Origin: Populus alba
Taxonomy: Eukaryota; Streptophyta; Magnoliopsida; Malpighiales; Salicaceae
NCBI RefSeq assembly: GCF_005239225.2
Contig: NC_133296.1
Coordinates: forward strand, 6,200,001-6,264,000
DNA: 64,000 nucleotides
Direction: 5' to 3'
Within the stretch, counting starts at the first letter, position 1. Every line of letters begins with the position of its first letter. Both the position numbers and the translations under genes were made by a program. Of this stretch, positions 46,972 through 59,039 are shown in pieces. A model generated the notes under the pieces. The model made no database searches, was not told the origin of the DNA, and saw nothing but the letters and a program-made list of their open reading frames with translations.

Positions 46972-49900
46972 TCATGCAACTTGGGTGCTTGTTTCTTCGG
47001 GATCAGCTACAAACCACTTGTTGATCTTGTTATGAGCAACAATTACCTGCAGATGCATTTGTTTTTGTATAAACACACTTGAGTTTCTGGGTTGAAGTGA
47101 GAGTATAGAAAGAAAGCTGAAGGCAAAACCAAAATACCTGTTTTTCCCAGTCAGTTCTGTAGGTTACTATAAGCAGAACAACAGTTTGAATAAATGTCCC
47201 AATCAACATCCCAATCCAAACACCCTACAAAACAAGATCTCTGAGAAAGCAAAACAAAGGAAATAGCTAGCGATGAACCAGTAGGTGGGCTGCAGAATCA
47301 ATCATGTGAAAACATGCTAAAGGATTACACTTTCTATATGATTCTTTCCCATTATCCTGTGTAAGGTTGTAGAGACTTTGAACTATATCATGAAAGAAAG
47401 GAAGAAGCGATGAGAATGACTCACTTTGACTTGCAGATCCATGACATAACCAAGCACAACTCCAATAGGAATTCCGACCAAGTAGTAGCACGCTATATTA
47501 ATGTACGCTACAATGCTCTGCCACCCAGCCCCAACAGCAACTCCTGTTGAAGAGAATAAGTGGACAGTGTATTAATAAATGCAGATGTTATTAAGATCCT
47601 TTCGCGGGGTTACAACATCAGTTACGGTATATATATGCAAGAAAAGAAGCGCCAAGAACTTGGTAAGTTACCGGAGAGCACTGGTTGTACACTGTTCAAA
47701 AGTATGGAGAAAGCCAGTAGCGGTGAGAGATTTGCGACAGCACTGGCCACCTCATGACTTGAAGTAAAGACGTAAGCAAGAGATCCTCTGGCGAATAAGA
47801 ATACCAAAAACAGTAGAAGGCCGATTGAAAATGATGTAAGAACTGTCACCACGATCGAGAACTTTGCAGCTTTTGAGCTCCCTCTCCCAAGTTCGTTTGA
47901 CACTCGAACACTGGAGTTTCCAACAAAAACATGAAACAAGAATCAAACCAGCTGTCTGAAAGATACACACTCACACGTACATATTCTAAGCATCTCTGCT
48001 TCTTCTTCTTTTTTATGTGGTTGACCGATTTTATCGCCATAAATATGAATTCCAAAAGAAGATAATGCCCATGATTGAGATGATAATACACCTTGCAGCA
48101 GCCAAGAAACCAAGAGATATCATCATTTCCCATCCATTGATGTTGAGGCTGCAAACAGGAACATCTTTAAAGAACTTTCCTAATAAAGAAGAATGCAGGA
48201 ACATCTTTAAAGAACTTTCCTAATAAAGAAGAATGAAGTATAGAAAAGAAAAACATTCGCCAAGGAATGATTACCAGATAGAAAGAGCGTCGATAGCAAC
48301 CTCTGCATTTTTCAAGTTTCCTGTTAAAAGAACCAGCACTGTGTTGTACCAGAGCTCGAGGCTGTAATGTACCATGAATTTAACTCAACCTCCAGGTGAA
48401 TATGTTGTGGACGTCACAAGTGAAGAAATCGACCCAACAGAACAGTGGTTAAAAGTTCAACATTTTTTACTCCCCTTTCTTATTAAAAAACAAAAAACTC
48501 TAATCTATGCTACATCAAAGATAAATTAAAAAATATGCAGGCCTTAGTTAAAAACTTAACAACGTCCAATAGCTCCAAGACTGTTGAAACCGATTAATCC
48601 TGTCGATTCCAGCTACTTAAGGTGTCAAAGTTATACTTCTATTATACCTACATTGGTACTCCTGGTAAATACAATTACCATTTTGATGCCAAATGAATGT
48701 TAATTCATAAAAGAACTATATAGTTCTTTGAACTATATCATAAAAGAACTCAAGCACTCACAAATAGTTCTAATATTTGGTCACTGGGCTCATAACCATA
48801 GCACAAGCATGCCGATCCCATATTGAGTTTCTTTTACGACCCCATATAGCAGCTACGTAGTGATTTCGTTACTAAATTGACCAACCAATACGGTGTTGAA
48901 AGTAAACCATATTTCGACTCTGAAAAACAGAGAATCGATTCTGAAAAACAGAGAAACCGGTGCAATGTGTGGTGATAGAAGGTGAAAGATGAACAAGTGT
49001 AGGAAAAAGTGGAAGAATGCATTTTTCCTTAATTTACTCATCTTCATAGTGGCATCCTCATGTTTTAACAGGTGTAATTTAAAGCATGCCAGAATCCGGA
49101 ATGGTAAACTGAATACTCCAGCATATTAAGCTGTGATGTATCCGTTCCAAATTCTAGGTAATTCATGATTCGGACAAAATCAGAGGGTGATAAAAAGCCT
49201 TACCAGAGCATAACACCAGATGACAAAGAAAGCTTGATGACAGGCCAGAGATCTTTGAAAGCTAAGGTCGAGAATCCTTTCCATGTCTCACGGCAACCTC
49301 CACTGGTAACAAACATAAGCTGACCAATATTCGGTATCCAATATGCCAAAATTGTCGACATCATTGCTCCCGGGATGCCAAACTTGTATTTGACAGTTAA
49401 TAGCCATGAAAGGAAGACGTGGATTACTAATGTAAGTGCTGCCAAGTATGCAATAATCATGTTCTTGCTCTGCGCTTGTAGGAACATTTGGCAGGTGAAG
49501 GACGGAATGAAGGAAAACATCACAGGGATTAACCACAGGGAGATATTTCCAGACACTTCCGCAATATAATCCTCCTGGCCCAGAGCCTTCAAAATTGAAG
49601 ATGTAAAGAAAAACAGAGGAAGAAGTAGCACAGCTGATAATATTAAAACTATCCATGATCTTTGGAGATAAACTCCAAGCATATGATGTTGCTTTGCACC
49701 AAAGGCTTGCCCGCAGAGAGTTTCCAACGCACTAGCCATGCCAAGCTGCAAATTCAAACGACACATTTATAATAAAGGAAATGCAAGGATACAGGTAGCC
49801 ATACAACCAATTGCATGTCTTCTAGCACTTAAAATGGGAGTACTTTCAAAACTTGAGAAAAATAACACCATTCCTGTACATATTTTCCTGTCTTCAAGTT

Positions 49901-50328
49901 TCCAGATTATATGTCACATACTGCAGGCATTAAACATCAAATTTCATTTCCCACTTAATGGCCTTAATTTAAAGCAAATTTTCATCTGAGAATCAATCTT
50001 TAAAGGATGCCATACAAGAAACTAGTACCAACAAAGAATAGAAACACAAAATGAAATGAGTCAAACTACTTTCCAGGATCCCATTGGAGAACCTCAAAAG
50101 CACTGTGAACACAAGCGAGTATGCAGCTAGTTCTGTGGAGCCGATATGCCCAATAAATGCTTGACTGACTACATTTATCCCGAAAGTAGAGAATCTGGTG
50201 AAAATAGCAGGACCAGCAACAACCCACATCTTCTTGGTCTCAGTCCATAACTTGTCCTTGAACCTCAATTCCTCAGCGTCCACCTCTCCTCCTTTTCTCA
50301 AAAGCTTTTCGTTGATCTCCCCCTCCAT
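46972..50328 (-). CDS. MATE-family efflux transporter (DETOXIFICATION-like), gene D
   Basis: A diverged paralogue of B and C and a predicted membrane exporter; substrate unknown. Minus-strand exons: 50328-50074, 49745-49204, 48361-48275, 48148-48092, 47910-47672, 47543-47425, 47224-47138 and 47046-46972. They give 486 codons plus stop. Exons 2-7 match B and C in length and phase. Motifs are FGINVVSQAFIGHIGSTELA (exon 1), LETLCGQAFGAKQHHMLGVY (from residue 93), LELWYNTVLVLLTGNLKNAE (exon 3), SVRVSNELGRGSSKAAKF (from residue 314) and GIPIGVVLGY-like sequence in exon 6. The start is MEGEINEKLL. Oddly, the intron 1 donor where the frame must break (after GGGATCCTG) reads GAAAGT, not GTAAGT. All other introns are GT-AG, including intron 5, which is GC-AG in B and C. 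Apart from that donor the gene looks intact. Confidence 0.9.
48156..48235. repeat. 40-bp perfect tandem duplication in intron 3 of gene D
   Basis: Two identical 40-bp units (48156-48195 and 48196-48235) starting CAGGAACATCTTTAAAGAAC lie just upstream of exon 4's acceptor in transcript orientation. Confidence 0.95.
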
Positions 50329-51400
50329 TTCCCCAGCAAGCCTGTACTAACCCCAAAACTTTAGCTATCAATGAATAGAGAATGAGGTTCAACTCCTAGA
50401 GAGTTAATTAACTTGTATAGTTCAGAGCACAATTATTGAAAAGAGAAGATTCCATTGCGAGACAACACCTGCTAAAGATTCTTGGTTAAAGAGCAAAAAA
50501 GGCAAGGAGAAAATACTCGAAGAAAAGACAAGAGAATCTATAATGCAATCATAGAAGTAGGCCAATTTAAGCGCTTTGACACCTCTGAGTGCAACACGAG
50601 CTGTTTACTTGTTACTAGTGTGGCATGATCGAAGAGAGAACTTGCTCTAGACGAAAGAAAAATAAAGGCTATTATTCATAATAAAGTTCAACGCGATAAC
50701 CTCCTCGTCATTTCCTACCAATTACTTTTGCCAAATGTAAAGTCAACATGGAATATCTTCAGCAAATCCATATGAACATATTCTGATGCACCAATAGATT
50801 GACATTATCATAAAATCGAAAAAGAAAACATTTTATGGCTGCAAAAAAAAGAAGAAGAAGAAGAAAAAAAGGAGCATCTCTTGCATGATATATAACCCAC
50901 AGAACTTTAGAGTTTGGTGATCTAACACCTATATCCTGAAATATACAAATTCTTGTAAGGAAATGAAGAGAAAGTGAACCTCATGAAATTTTGCATTCCC
51001 TTCATTTTTTTTAATCAAACTGTATATAATTTGTTGAAAAAACGAAAGGAAAAGATGGAGTATAAACGTATGATATTCAATAAAAGAAGATTTCGAGTAC
51101 CTACGTGTGTAGAGAGAGAGAGAGATGAGGTATATACCATTAAAAAAAAATACTTACAAAAGTACCTGTATATGTATATATTTGAAAGAAGGGAAGAGGA
51201 TGATGAGTTACAAGGAAGAGAGAAAAGCAAGTGTAAGGCCAAGGAGATTCAGCTAGCAGGAGGTTTCTATCTTGATGCCATTAGACTAATCTTCTCTAAA
51301 GTTCTATCTCCATTAAGAACTGGCTGCCAAGCAAGTGACTTTTATGACAAATGGTCAGCGCAAGCCTACTTGTGTTTTTTTTGTTTCTTTTCTTAGATTC
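50329..51400 (-). promoter_or_regulatory. Upstream region of gene D, possible 5' UTR intron
   Basis: A TTAGTACAG acceptor-like site (minus strand, 50350-50342) precedes the start codon by about 14 bp, so a leader intron is possible. Further up are a GAGAGAGAGAGA tract near 51112-51125 and purine-rich DNA to 51260. The frames at 50974-51396 and 51015-51242 are not recognisable proteins. No homology to the B and C upstream regions is visible. Confidence 0.35.
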
Positions 51401-51404
51401 ATTC

Positions 51405-51535
51405 ATTAAAATTTAAAAATTATTTTCAATTTATATTATTTTTTTAATATTTTCAAATTATTTTAATACATAAAAATTTTAAAAAATATTATTTTAATAT
51501 ATTTTTAAATAACAAACACCTTAAAAATCAATATT
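51405..51535. repeat. AT-rich MITE-like repeat fragment
   Basis: Shares the TTTAAAAATTATTTTCAATT and ATTATTTTAATATATTTTTA cores with the family at 37203-37404. Confidence 0.4.
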
Positions 51536-51539
51536 TATC

Positions 51540-52473
51540 TCCTCAGTTGTTCGACGTTGAACCATATCATAATCATCATTAATGGCTGTGTGACCGGCAT
51601 GTGCCCCACCGCCACCCACTGGTCGAGAAACGAGTGCATGCAAAGACTACAGGTAAAGAGAGTGAGGTGGGAACTGGTGTTTTTTTTTTATTATTCCTGT
51701 CTTTTTAGTTGACAAATAAATGCTTTTTTCAATGGTGGGATTAGGCGACACGTTTCAGAAAACCTCCCTCTATATTAACAAGTGTGTGAACCAGATTGAA
51801 TGAATTTAAAATATTTTTTCTCGTTATTAACGTCTAAAATATGCCTATATTGTTCAAAGAGTTTATATAGCTGAATTTATTTTTTTATTAACATGTAGTT
51901 TGGACCGGTTTATATTTATTTTGAGTAATTTTGTGAGTTTTAAAATTAATAATTATATACATATTTAATAGTTTTTAGATTTATAATATTTAAACTAATA
52001 ATTTTTGAAAAGCAAATTTATAACTTAACAAACTATACTTCTCAAAATAAACTGAAATATTTATTCTTATCAAATGACATGTCCTTTTTAGCACGTTTTA
52101 TTAAAAAAATTGTGGATTTTTTAATGAGAGGAGCAGCCCCGTTGTATTGAGAGAAGAGGAGATGCATGGTTTTATTTTATAAAAAATCACAATTTAAAAA
52201 TACTAAATCTTGAATTATCACGATTTTCAATCATAGCTTGCTTAAATGTCATGTTTTTGTATAATAATATACTTAAATGTCATGTTTGGAAATTATAATA
52301 TATATATACACACACACATAAACTATACTGCTCAGAATTAGCTGAAATATTTATTCTCCTACTAAATAACATGTTCTACATCTGGAATTATCATGTTTCT
52401 CAATTATAACATCTTTAAATGTCAAATTTTTATATATAATAAATACTTAAATGTCGTGTATAGAAATTATAAC

Positions 52474-52505
<32 letters not shown>

Positions 52506-52970
52506 TACTATTTTTAAATCTATGTTGTTTTGCTAAATTTTTAGATGAATAATGCTAATTTTTTCTTTTTAAAAAAATCCACCTCCAAAAAGGAAAATTT
52601 TATAATGGTAGCTGTCGCAGACGTCCATGGGTATCCCAGGAGGCCAGGAAAATGTATTGTGCCCTTGAGGTCTCCATACAGTGTACAGATAATGTAATAA
52701 ATGCTGATGGGACTCTCTCTCTCTCTCTCTCCCCCAAACATTTCAGGATCTGGTAGCGTATTTGGTCACCATTTTGCCACGCATAACCAAGTTTAATCAC
52801 AATTGTTTTAAATGGAATATAGTTTGTCCAGAACTGCCGTGGTAATGATTGTTTCAGCCACGCATTTCAACTACTTTAATCTTATAATCCTTTCCGGTTA
52901 ATCATAATATAATTTAATACTTTCAATTTTATCTGTAAATATTAACTTGATTTAGAAATTATGAGTTCTT
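51540..52970. other. Intergenic DNA with AT microsatellites
   Basis: A partly repeated pattern (AAATGTCATGTTT, AAATTATAATATAT, AAACTATACT) occurs two or three times between 52020 and 52510. A (TA)n tract lies at 52474-52500 and a (CT)n tract at 52711-52731. No gene is supported. Confidence 0.5.
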
Positions 52971-52989
52971 TTCTTTTTTTTATTGAGCT

Positions 52990-54095
52990 ATGTATTAATT
53001 TTGTCAATTTACTTTTTTTTTAATTTTTTAATATTAGATCTATTAGAAGTGTTACTTTATAATTTTATTTATTTATTTTTTATGAAATTATCTCGATCTT
53101 ATAAGCTAAATCTCAGGTTTTATATGTTAATCCTAGTTGTTTTTCCTAGTCTTTGTTTTCTAATTCATTTTTTTTAATTTCATCTTTTTAAATTGTATTA
53201 GTTGGAAATTAGACTTTGTAATTTTTTCTCGATTTACTTTCTAGAAGATTATCTTAATTTTATGACTAAGATCACAAATTTAGCAAGTTGACTTAAATTG
53301 ACTTTGCTTATTTTTTATTTTGATCCTTTTTTAATTAAGTATTTCTTTTAACTAGGTTTTGTAATTTTTTTTATTTGTTTTCCATGAATTTATTATGATT
53401 TTGTAACTCGGATCACGAGTTTAAAATGTTGACCTTAATTGACTATGTTCATATTTTTTATGTCATTTTTTAATTGAATATATATATATATATATATATA
53501 TTAATTTTATTTTCAAACTGAATCTTTTTTTTCTTTTTCTGTTTTATCTTTTATTATTAGATTATTTGGGAATCAAACTCTATATTTTTTTTCAATTTGC
53601 ATTTTGAGTAGTTGTCCCGGTCTTATAGGTTTATTTTTTCTCTCTCTCGATTTCAACCTTCAATATTAGATTAGTTGGAATTCGATCTTTGTAAATTTTT
53701 TTATTTGCTTTTATGAAATTATTTCAATCATATGACTCATATTACAAGTTTAACAAGTTAGTCTAGGTTGACTTGAATTGTTTTTTTTAATTATTTTTTT
53801 ATTTTATCATTGGATTGATGAGAAATTGAACTTCATAATTTTTTTTTTATTTACTTTCTTGGGGTTATCCCGATATCATGACATGAGTTTGATATGTTAA
53901 CATAGGTTGATTCAGGTAGGTTTTTTTCTGTTCTTTTTTTAATTTAATATTTTTTTCAATTTCATCTTTCCATATTGAGTTAATCAGGAATTGATCTTCA
54001 CAATTTATTTTTATTTGCTTTCTACATGGTTATCATGATCTCATGACCCAATCATAAATTTAACAAGTTAACTTAGCTCGATTTAATATGTCGCA
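52990..54095 (+). repeat. Degenerate tandem array, unit about 150 bp
   Basis: About seven diverged units, each running: TTGGAAATTAGACTTTGTAA-like start, ATTTGCTTTC, a TTATCTCGATCTTATGAC-like middle, ACAAGTTTAACAAGTTGAC, then a T-rich tail with TTTCATCTTT. Unit starts are near 53040, 53200, 53350, 53567, 53669, 53818 and 53985. A (TA)n tract interrupts it at 53477-53502. It is non-coding. Confidence 0.7.
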
Positions 54096-57080
54096 GTATT
54101 AATATTTTAAAAACAAATTTATCTAATGTCATTGTATTAATATTTGAAAATATATGATACAATATGAATTATATTTTTAAGTTTATGATTAATTTGTTGA
54201 TTAGAAAACACATTATCAAAACTTGGAAAAAATTGCTTACGTAAAAAATATTAATTCAATGATTTAGTCTCTAGCTAAAGTTGATCATGCTTAATTAATG
54301 ATATATTTACTCTAAAAAATATTTGTTTTTCTTTTTTCTACTTATTAAAATAAAAATTGAGAAAATATATAATATATAAAATGGATTAAGTTATAAAATG
54401 GATTTAAGAACACAGGGATTAAATATATAGTTTTTAAAACTATGAGACTAATTAATTAGTTTTGCCAATTATAATTAACTATAATCCTTTTTTATTAATA
54501 CTAGTTTCTGGGCATATCCTTCTCATGTTTATGAATGAACTAATTTATAATATTTTTTTCTATATTCTAATAGATTGATTACAACTATTTATATAGGAGT
54601 ATATTTGGATGTTTATTAAATAAACATGTTTTATTTTTTAAATAAATTTTGATAATTATAAAATAATTAATTTTTAAATTTTCGAACCATATTGAATATA
54701 TTTTTTCATGGAATTAATTAAAATTAATTATCTCTTAAGTTTTAAGAATTAATAGTTAGGACAAATATATAACTTTTAAAAATATTACTTACTAATATTT
54801 TCGCCTAAGATTATATTATTATGAAAATTCTTAATTTAAATAATTATTTTGAATTATATATGATGCAATACAACCATGAATAAAAAGTTATATAAATCAA
54901 TTTTTAATAAGTCTTGTCTTTTTTATATTATTAATTTTTTTTCAATGGAGTAAAAAATAGCATAAGACAATAATATAAAATTTCCTATCAAACATTATCC
55001 AAGGATTCAATTTAATAACTTGATGAATTTTGATGTGATTGAATTAGCTTTATATTTTAATATTTTATTCTTTTTATTGGCTTGTTTTGGAATATCTTTA
55101 AAGGAGTCTTGAAAGTTAAAATAACAAATAGCTAGGATAAAAATATGTAACTTTTAAAATAATAATTACTAAACAATTTTAAATTGAAATTATATGATCA
55201 TGAATTTCTTTTTATCGTGCACGTTTTATTCAAATTATATATGCGACATGAAAATACAATTAAACAATGTATATTATGAATTTCTATAAATGTTAATAAA
55301 TATTCTTCCAATAACCAGTATTTATCCCAAAAAAGTAAAAGTTAACATAAACCAATAAAAAAATAATCCATAAAATATTAGCAAAAGATTTAATTTAATA
55401 ATTTAGTAAATTTTATTACCTCAAGTCTTTCTAGAGTTTTATAGTGAACATAAAGTTCCAAAATTGTACTATATAACTTATGAGTGAGTTATGTAATTTA
55501 TTTTATGTTATTTAGGATTTTATTTTATGGTGTATAAAAAAAAATGAAAAAATAGGATTACTTATATTTTAGTATTCATTCTAAAAAAAATAATATATGT
55601 TTAACCTATAAAAGAATAATGAAAAAACAATTATCAATATTGGTATATTATAGATTCACTAGCTATTTGACTCGTGTTTTGTTGCAAATATATATTTTTT
55701 TCAATAAAAAAATGAATATAAACTAAATAAATAGAAAATTATTTGTTTCAAAACATTTTAAAAAAGAGTCATTAATAATAAATAAACATAAAAATATAGA
55801 GATATATATAGATTAAGATATTTGATCTCACAACACGAGTCATATAATCGGTTGTTTGATCAAATGATAATAGACATAGACACATGCTTTAAATTGATGG
55901 AATAAAATCAAAGGAGAAACAATATTGTGCAAGGTTGCATATACTAAAATTATTATACAAAACAAATATTGTTTTATTTTTAAAAATAAATTTCATTTAT
56001 ATAAAACATAAAACAAAAATATTGATGAATTAAAATGATCTAATTAAAAAATAAATACATTCAAAATAATTAAAAAAAAACAACCACTATTTTAAAAAGG
56101 ATAGATAAACAAAAGTAAAAAAATCAAATAGAAGGGGTATTAATTTGAATATAAATTAAAAAATCATTTGAAAAAAAGTTTCATTTTTTTAAAATGAAAA
56201 TTTTTTATAAAAAGAAAAAGAAAGAGACAAGGTTTTGCTAGCCCATTTAGAAAGGTCTTGCGAGTATAGGCCTTAATGTTTTTTTAAAATATGGAGGAGG
56301 ACAACATGTTTATTTTTCCTAGATTTTCAACATGTTTTGACCTGAAACACCTGGCAAATACCCTAGACACTTTGATAAACTCATAAGCCCTAAAAAACCT
56401 AAAAAGAAAACCGCATTGAAACACAAAATCAACTCGAAACCAAAATTCTTTCAAAGCTTAGATTTGGTTTTTTAAGTAATTTGAAGTTGAAACAACACCT
56501 AAATGGAACTCTCCTTTTGAAATAGAACTCATTAACACCAAGATCGACCATGTTGGTGGTTGGAATTGATGACGCTGCTTTTCTATCTTTAACATCGGGA
56601 TCTAGCAACTCTCTCTTTTCTCTCTCAAACCAAGAACTTAAAAATTAGAAAAATAAAGTTTTGGATTGAAATTAGCTTATTTTTTTTCAATTTTGAAAAT
56701 TAGAGAGACAATGTTTATAATTCAAAACATATGAGGACTGAGTTGTACATTTCAACTAAAGGTCGAAAAAACCAACCAATTCCTCTAAGTTTTTCACTTT
56801 GGTTCCATGTCTTTCAATCTCAACCCTCCCTAACTGAATAGAATAAATTAGCTTGCAATTTAGTTCTATAAATGCTAAATAAAAAAAAGGATGAAAAAAA
56901 AAGACATTGTGAACAATACATCTAAAATGTATTGTGAGGATGCAAGGAATGTTATTTCTAATTTTAGATTTACTTATTAGATAGGTGCCTTGCGTTATGC
57001 TATGAGCCAACCTAATTTTTTTCCAACATAAAAAAAGTTTCAAAGGGATGTAAACGTTCTAAGAAAATCATATACTTAAA
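54096..57080. other. Very AT-rich intergenic DNA
   Basis: Nearly 3 kb with no supported gene. The 95-codon minus-strand frame at 56756-57043 lacks recognisable features. Confidence 0.5.
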
Positions 57081-57164
57081 TAATTAACTTGATTGGGTTT
57101 AATATGATCATTTAATTTAATAAAATGAATAAAAAAAAATTATTGCAAACAAAATGGAAAAAAA

Positions 57165-57660
57165 AACTAACAACAAAAGAAGATAAGGAAAACCCAACCC
57201 AAGCCCATTTGACTTAGGATGTCAAAAATAATACTTGGATGTAACACCCGGGTAACCCCATTAAAAGAAAATATAATAAAATAATTAAGCTCAATTACCA
57301 AAACAACATAATGCAAAATTGATTTTTTTATATATAAAAAGTAAGAAAAATAAATTAAGTCAAACCAAGTCAAACCACTAACTCCATGATCATGGGTATA
57401 AGATTAGGGTAACCCAATAAAAAAGAAACAAAAAAAAGAAGCTTGAAGATCAATTCTGAATCAATCAAATGTTGAAAGATGAGATTAAAACAAAAAATCA
57501 ATTTATAAAAAAAATAAAATGTTCAAAGATCTTATCTAGAAATGAAAAAACTTAAATGAGAACATGATAACCCCATAGAAGTAAGATGAAAAAACTTTAA
57601 AGGTCAATTCCTAACAAACAAATTATTAAAGGATAAATTTAAAGAGAAAAATTAAAGTTT
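57165..57660 (-). repeat. Inverted copies of the ~150-bp tandem repeat family
   Basis: On the minus strand, GGTTACCCTAATCTTATACC, ATGATCATGG and GGTTTGACTTGGTTTGACTT match the unit layout of 52990-54095. A second partial unit lies at 57420-57640. This is the same family in opposite orientation. Confidence 0.5.
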
Positions 57661-58990
57661 ATTAAATTTCCAATTAAAAACCCTAAATTTAAGGGTTACA
57701 ACAGGCGACATGTCATTTTATTTTAAAGAGAACGAGTGACACGTTGTTTGGTTTCTATTTACCATTTTCTACAACAAATGAAGACTAGTCGAGATGCTAC
57801 TTTCAAGCGAACAAATATGACATCTCCGACCACCTCAAGAGCGCTAACCACCACCACTCGATTAAGAAACATCTCTTGTACAAGCGATAGTTACTTCTGT
57901 CAAACATTTATATCACATTTGCTTTAATGATATGGACAACATCTTGTCCCCAGTTAACCTCCCCTATGTTGATAGATGCATGCTAATTAAGGACCAATCT
58001 TACAATCAATGAATATGAAGTTCCAGACCTCCAAATCAGATGAAATTTATTCTTAATGGCATATATGTTTCCCCTTTACGTGATTCAGGTCTACCTATGA
58101 CATGTTTATATCATATTTGTCACGATAATCTTGCTAAAATATCCCTCCTAATTAACCATGATTGAAAAAGAAAAAGAAAACAACCATGATTGTTTAAACT
58201 TCATGTTTGCCTTCTCTTGGTAGGTTTGAGCTCATAAAAGGATAAAATAAGCTAGAATGCACATTTTAGGGAGGTTAGAGGAGATATTGAGCAAGAATCT
58301 TCCATAAACCACCAATCTTGTTACAAGACCACCATGGTGTTGTAACTTTTAATTTTGGTTTGCTTATAAAATAGTTAATGCTCTTTGAGCAGAGATGTGG
58401 AGGATTTTTAAGAAGGAATTATAGAGAGAAAATAAAGGAAACACAAATGAATCAAAAGGAATACCCTAGAATGGATTAAACAAAAAGTTATAAAGATTGT
58501 GTGTTAAGAAGGGAGGAGAATCTAAATCAATCTATGGTTGAAAAGAAGCTAGAAATCAAGGGGAAAGAAGCAAATAACTCAGAGAAGGAATCAACATTTC
58601 TTTTAAAAGGTATATATCCTTGACTTTGATGGGGTTGTAGCTTAATGATCACACTTTTTTTTTTGTCCTTTAAATTCATGCTTGAATGTTTATTATTCAT
58701 CAATTGTGAATTTTTTTTCTAAGTTGAATATGCAATGGATGCTTGTTTTTAATAAGTTTAGTTATGCCATGATTTAGTATGTATGTTCAAGTTTTGTTTG
58801 ATGCCTAGTTTTATACTTTAGAGTTGTTAATGAAGTGACAAATGTTAGTTTGAAACATATTTTAGCATATTTTAATATTAAGTTAATCATTAATATGTTT
58901 GTGGTAGAATATGTTAAAAGATGATGTTTTTTTTTTTTTTTGTTCTTAGACTATTTTGGTGGGTGGCTAGACTTTTTTTAGCTATAAGCG
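57661..58990. other. Intergenic DNA, possible retroelement flank
   Basis: No gene is supported. The short frame at 57736-57927 is unremarkable. This stretch may belong to the long element whose leader begins near 59040, but I cannot see an LTR boundary. Confidence 0.35.
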
Positions 58991-59039
58991 TAATGTTTAT
59001 GGTTAGGAATGAAAAAGTTAATTAATGGAACAATGTTTG

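Noticed and set aside
56756..57043. 95-codon minus-strand frame
   Set aside because: AT-rich chance frame without domain, promoter or homologous copy.
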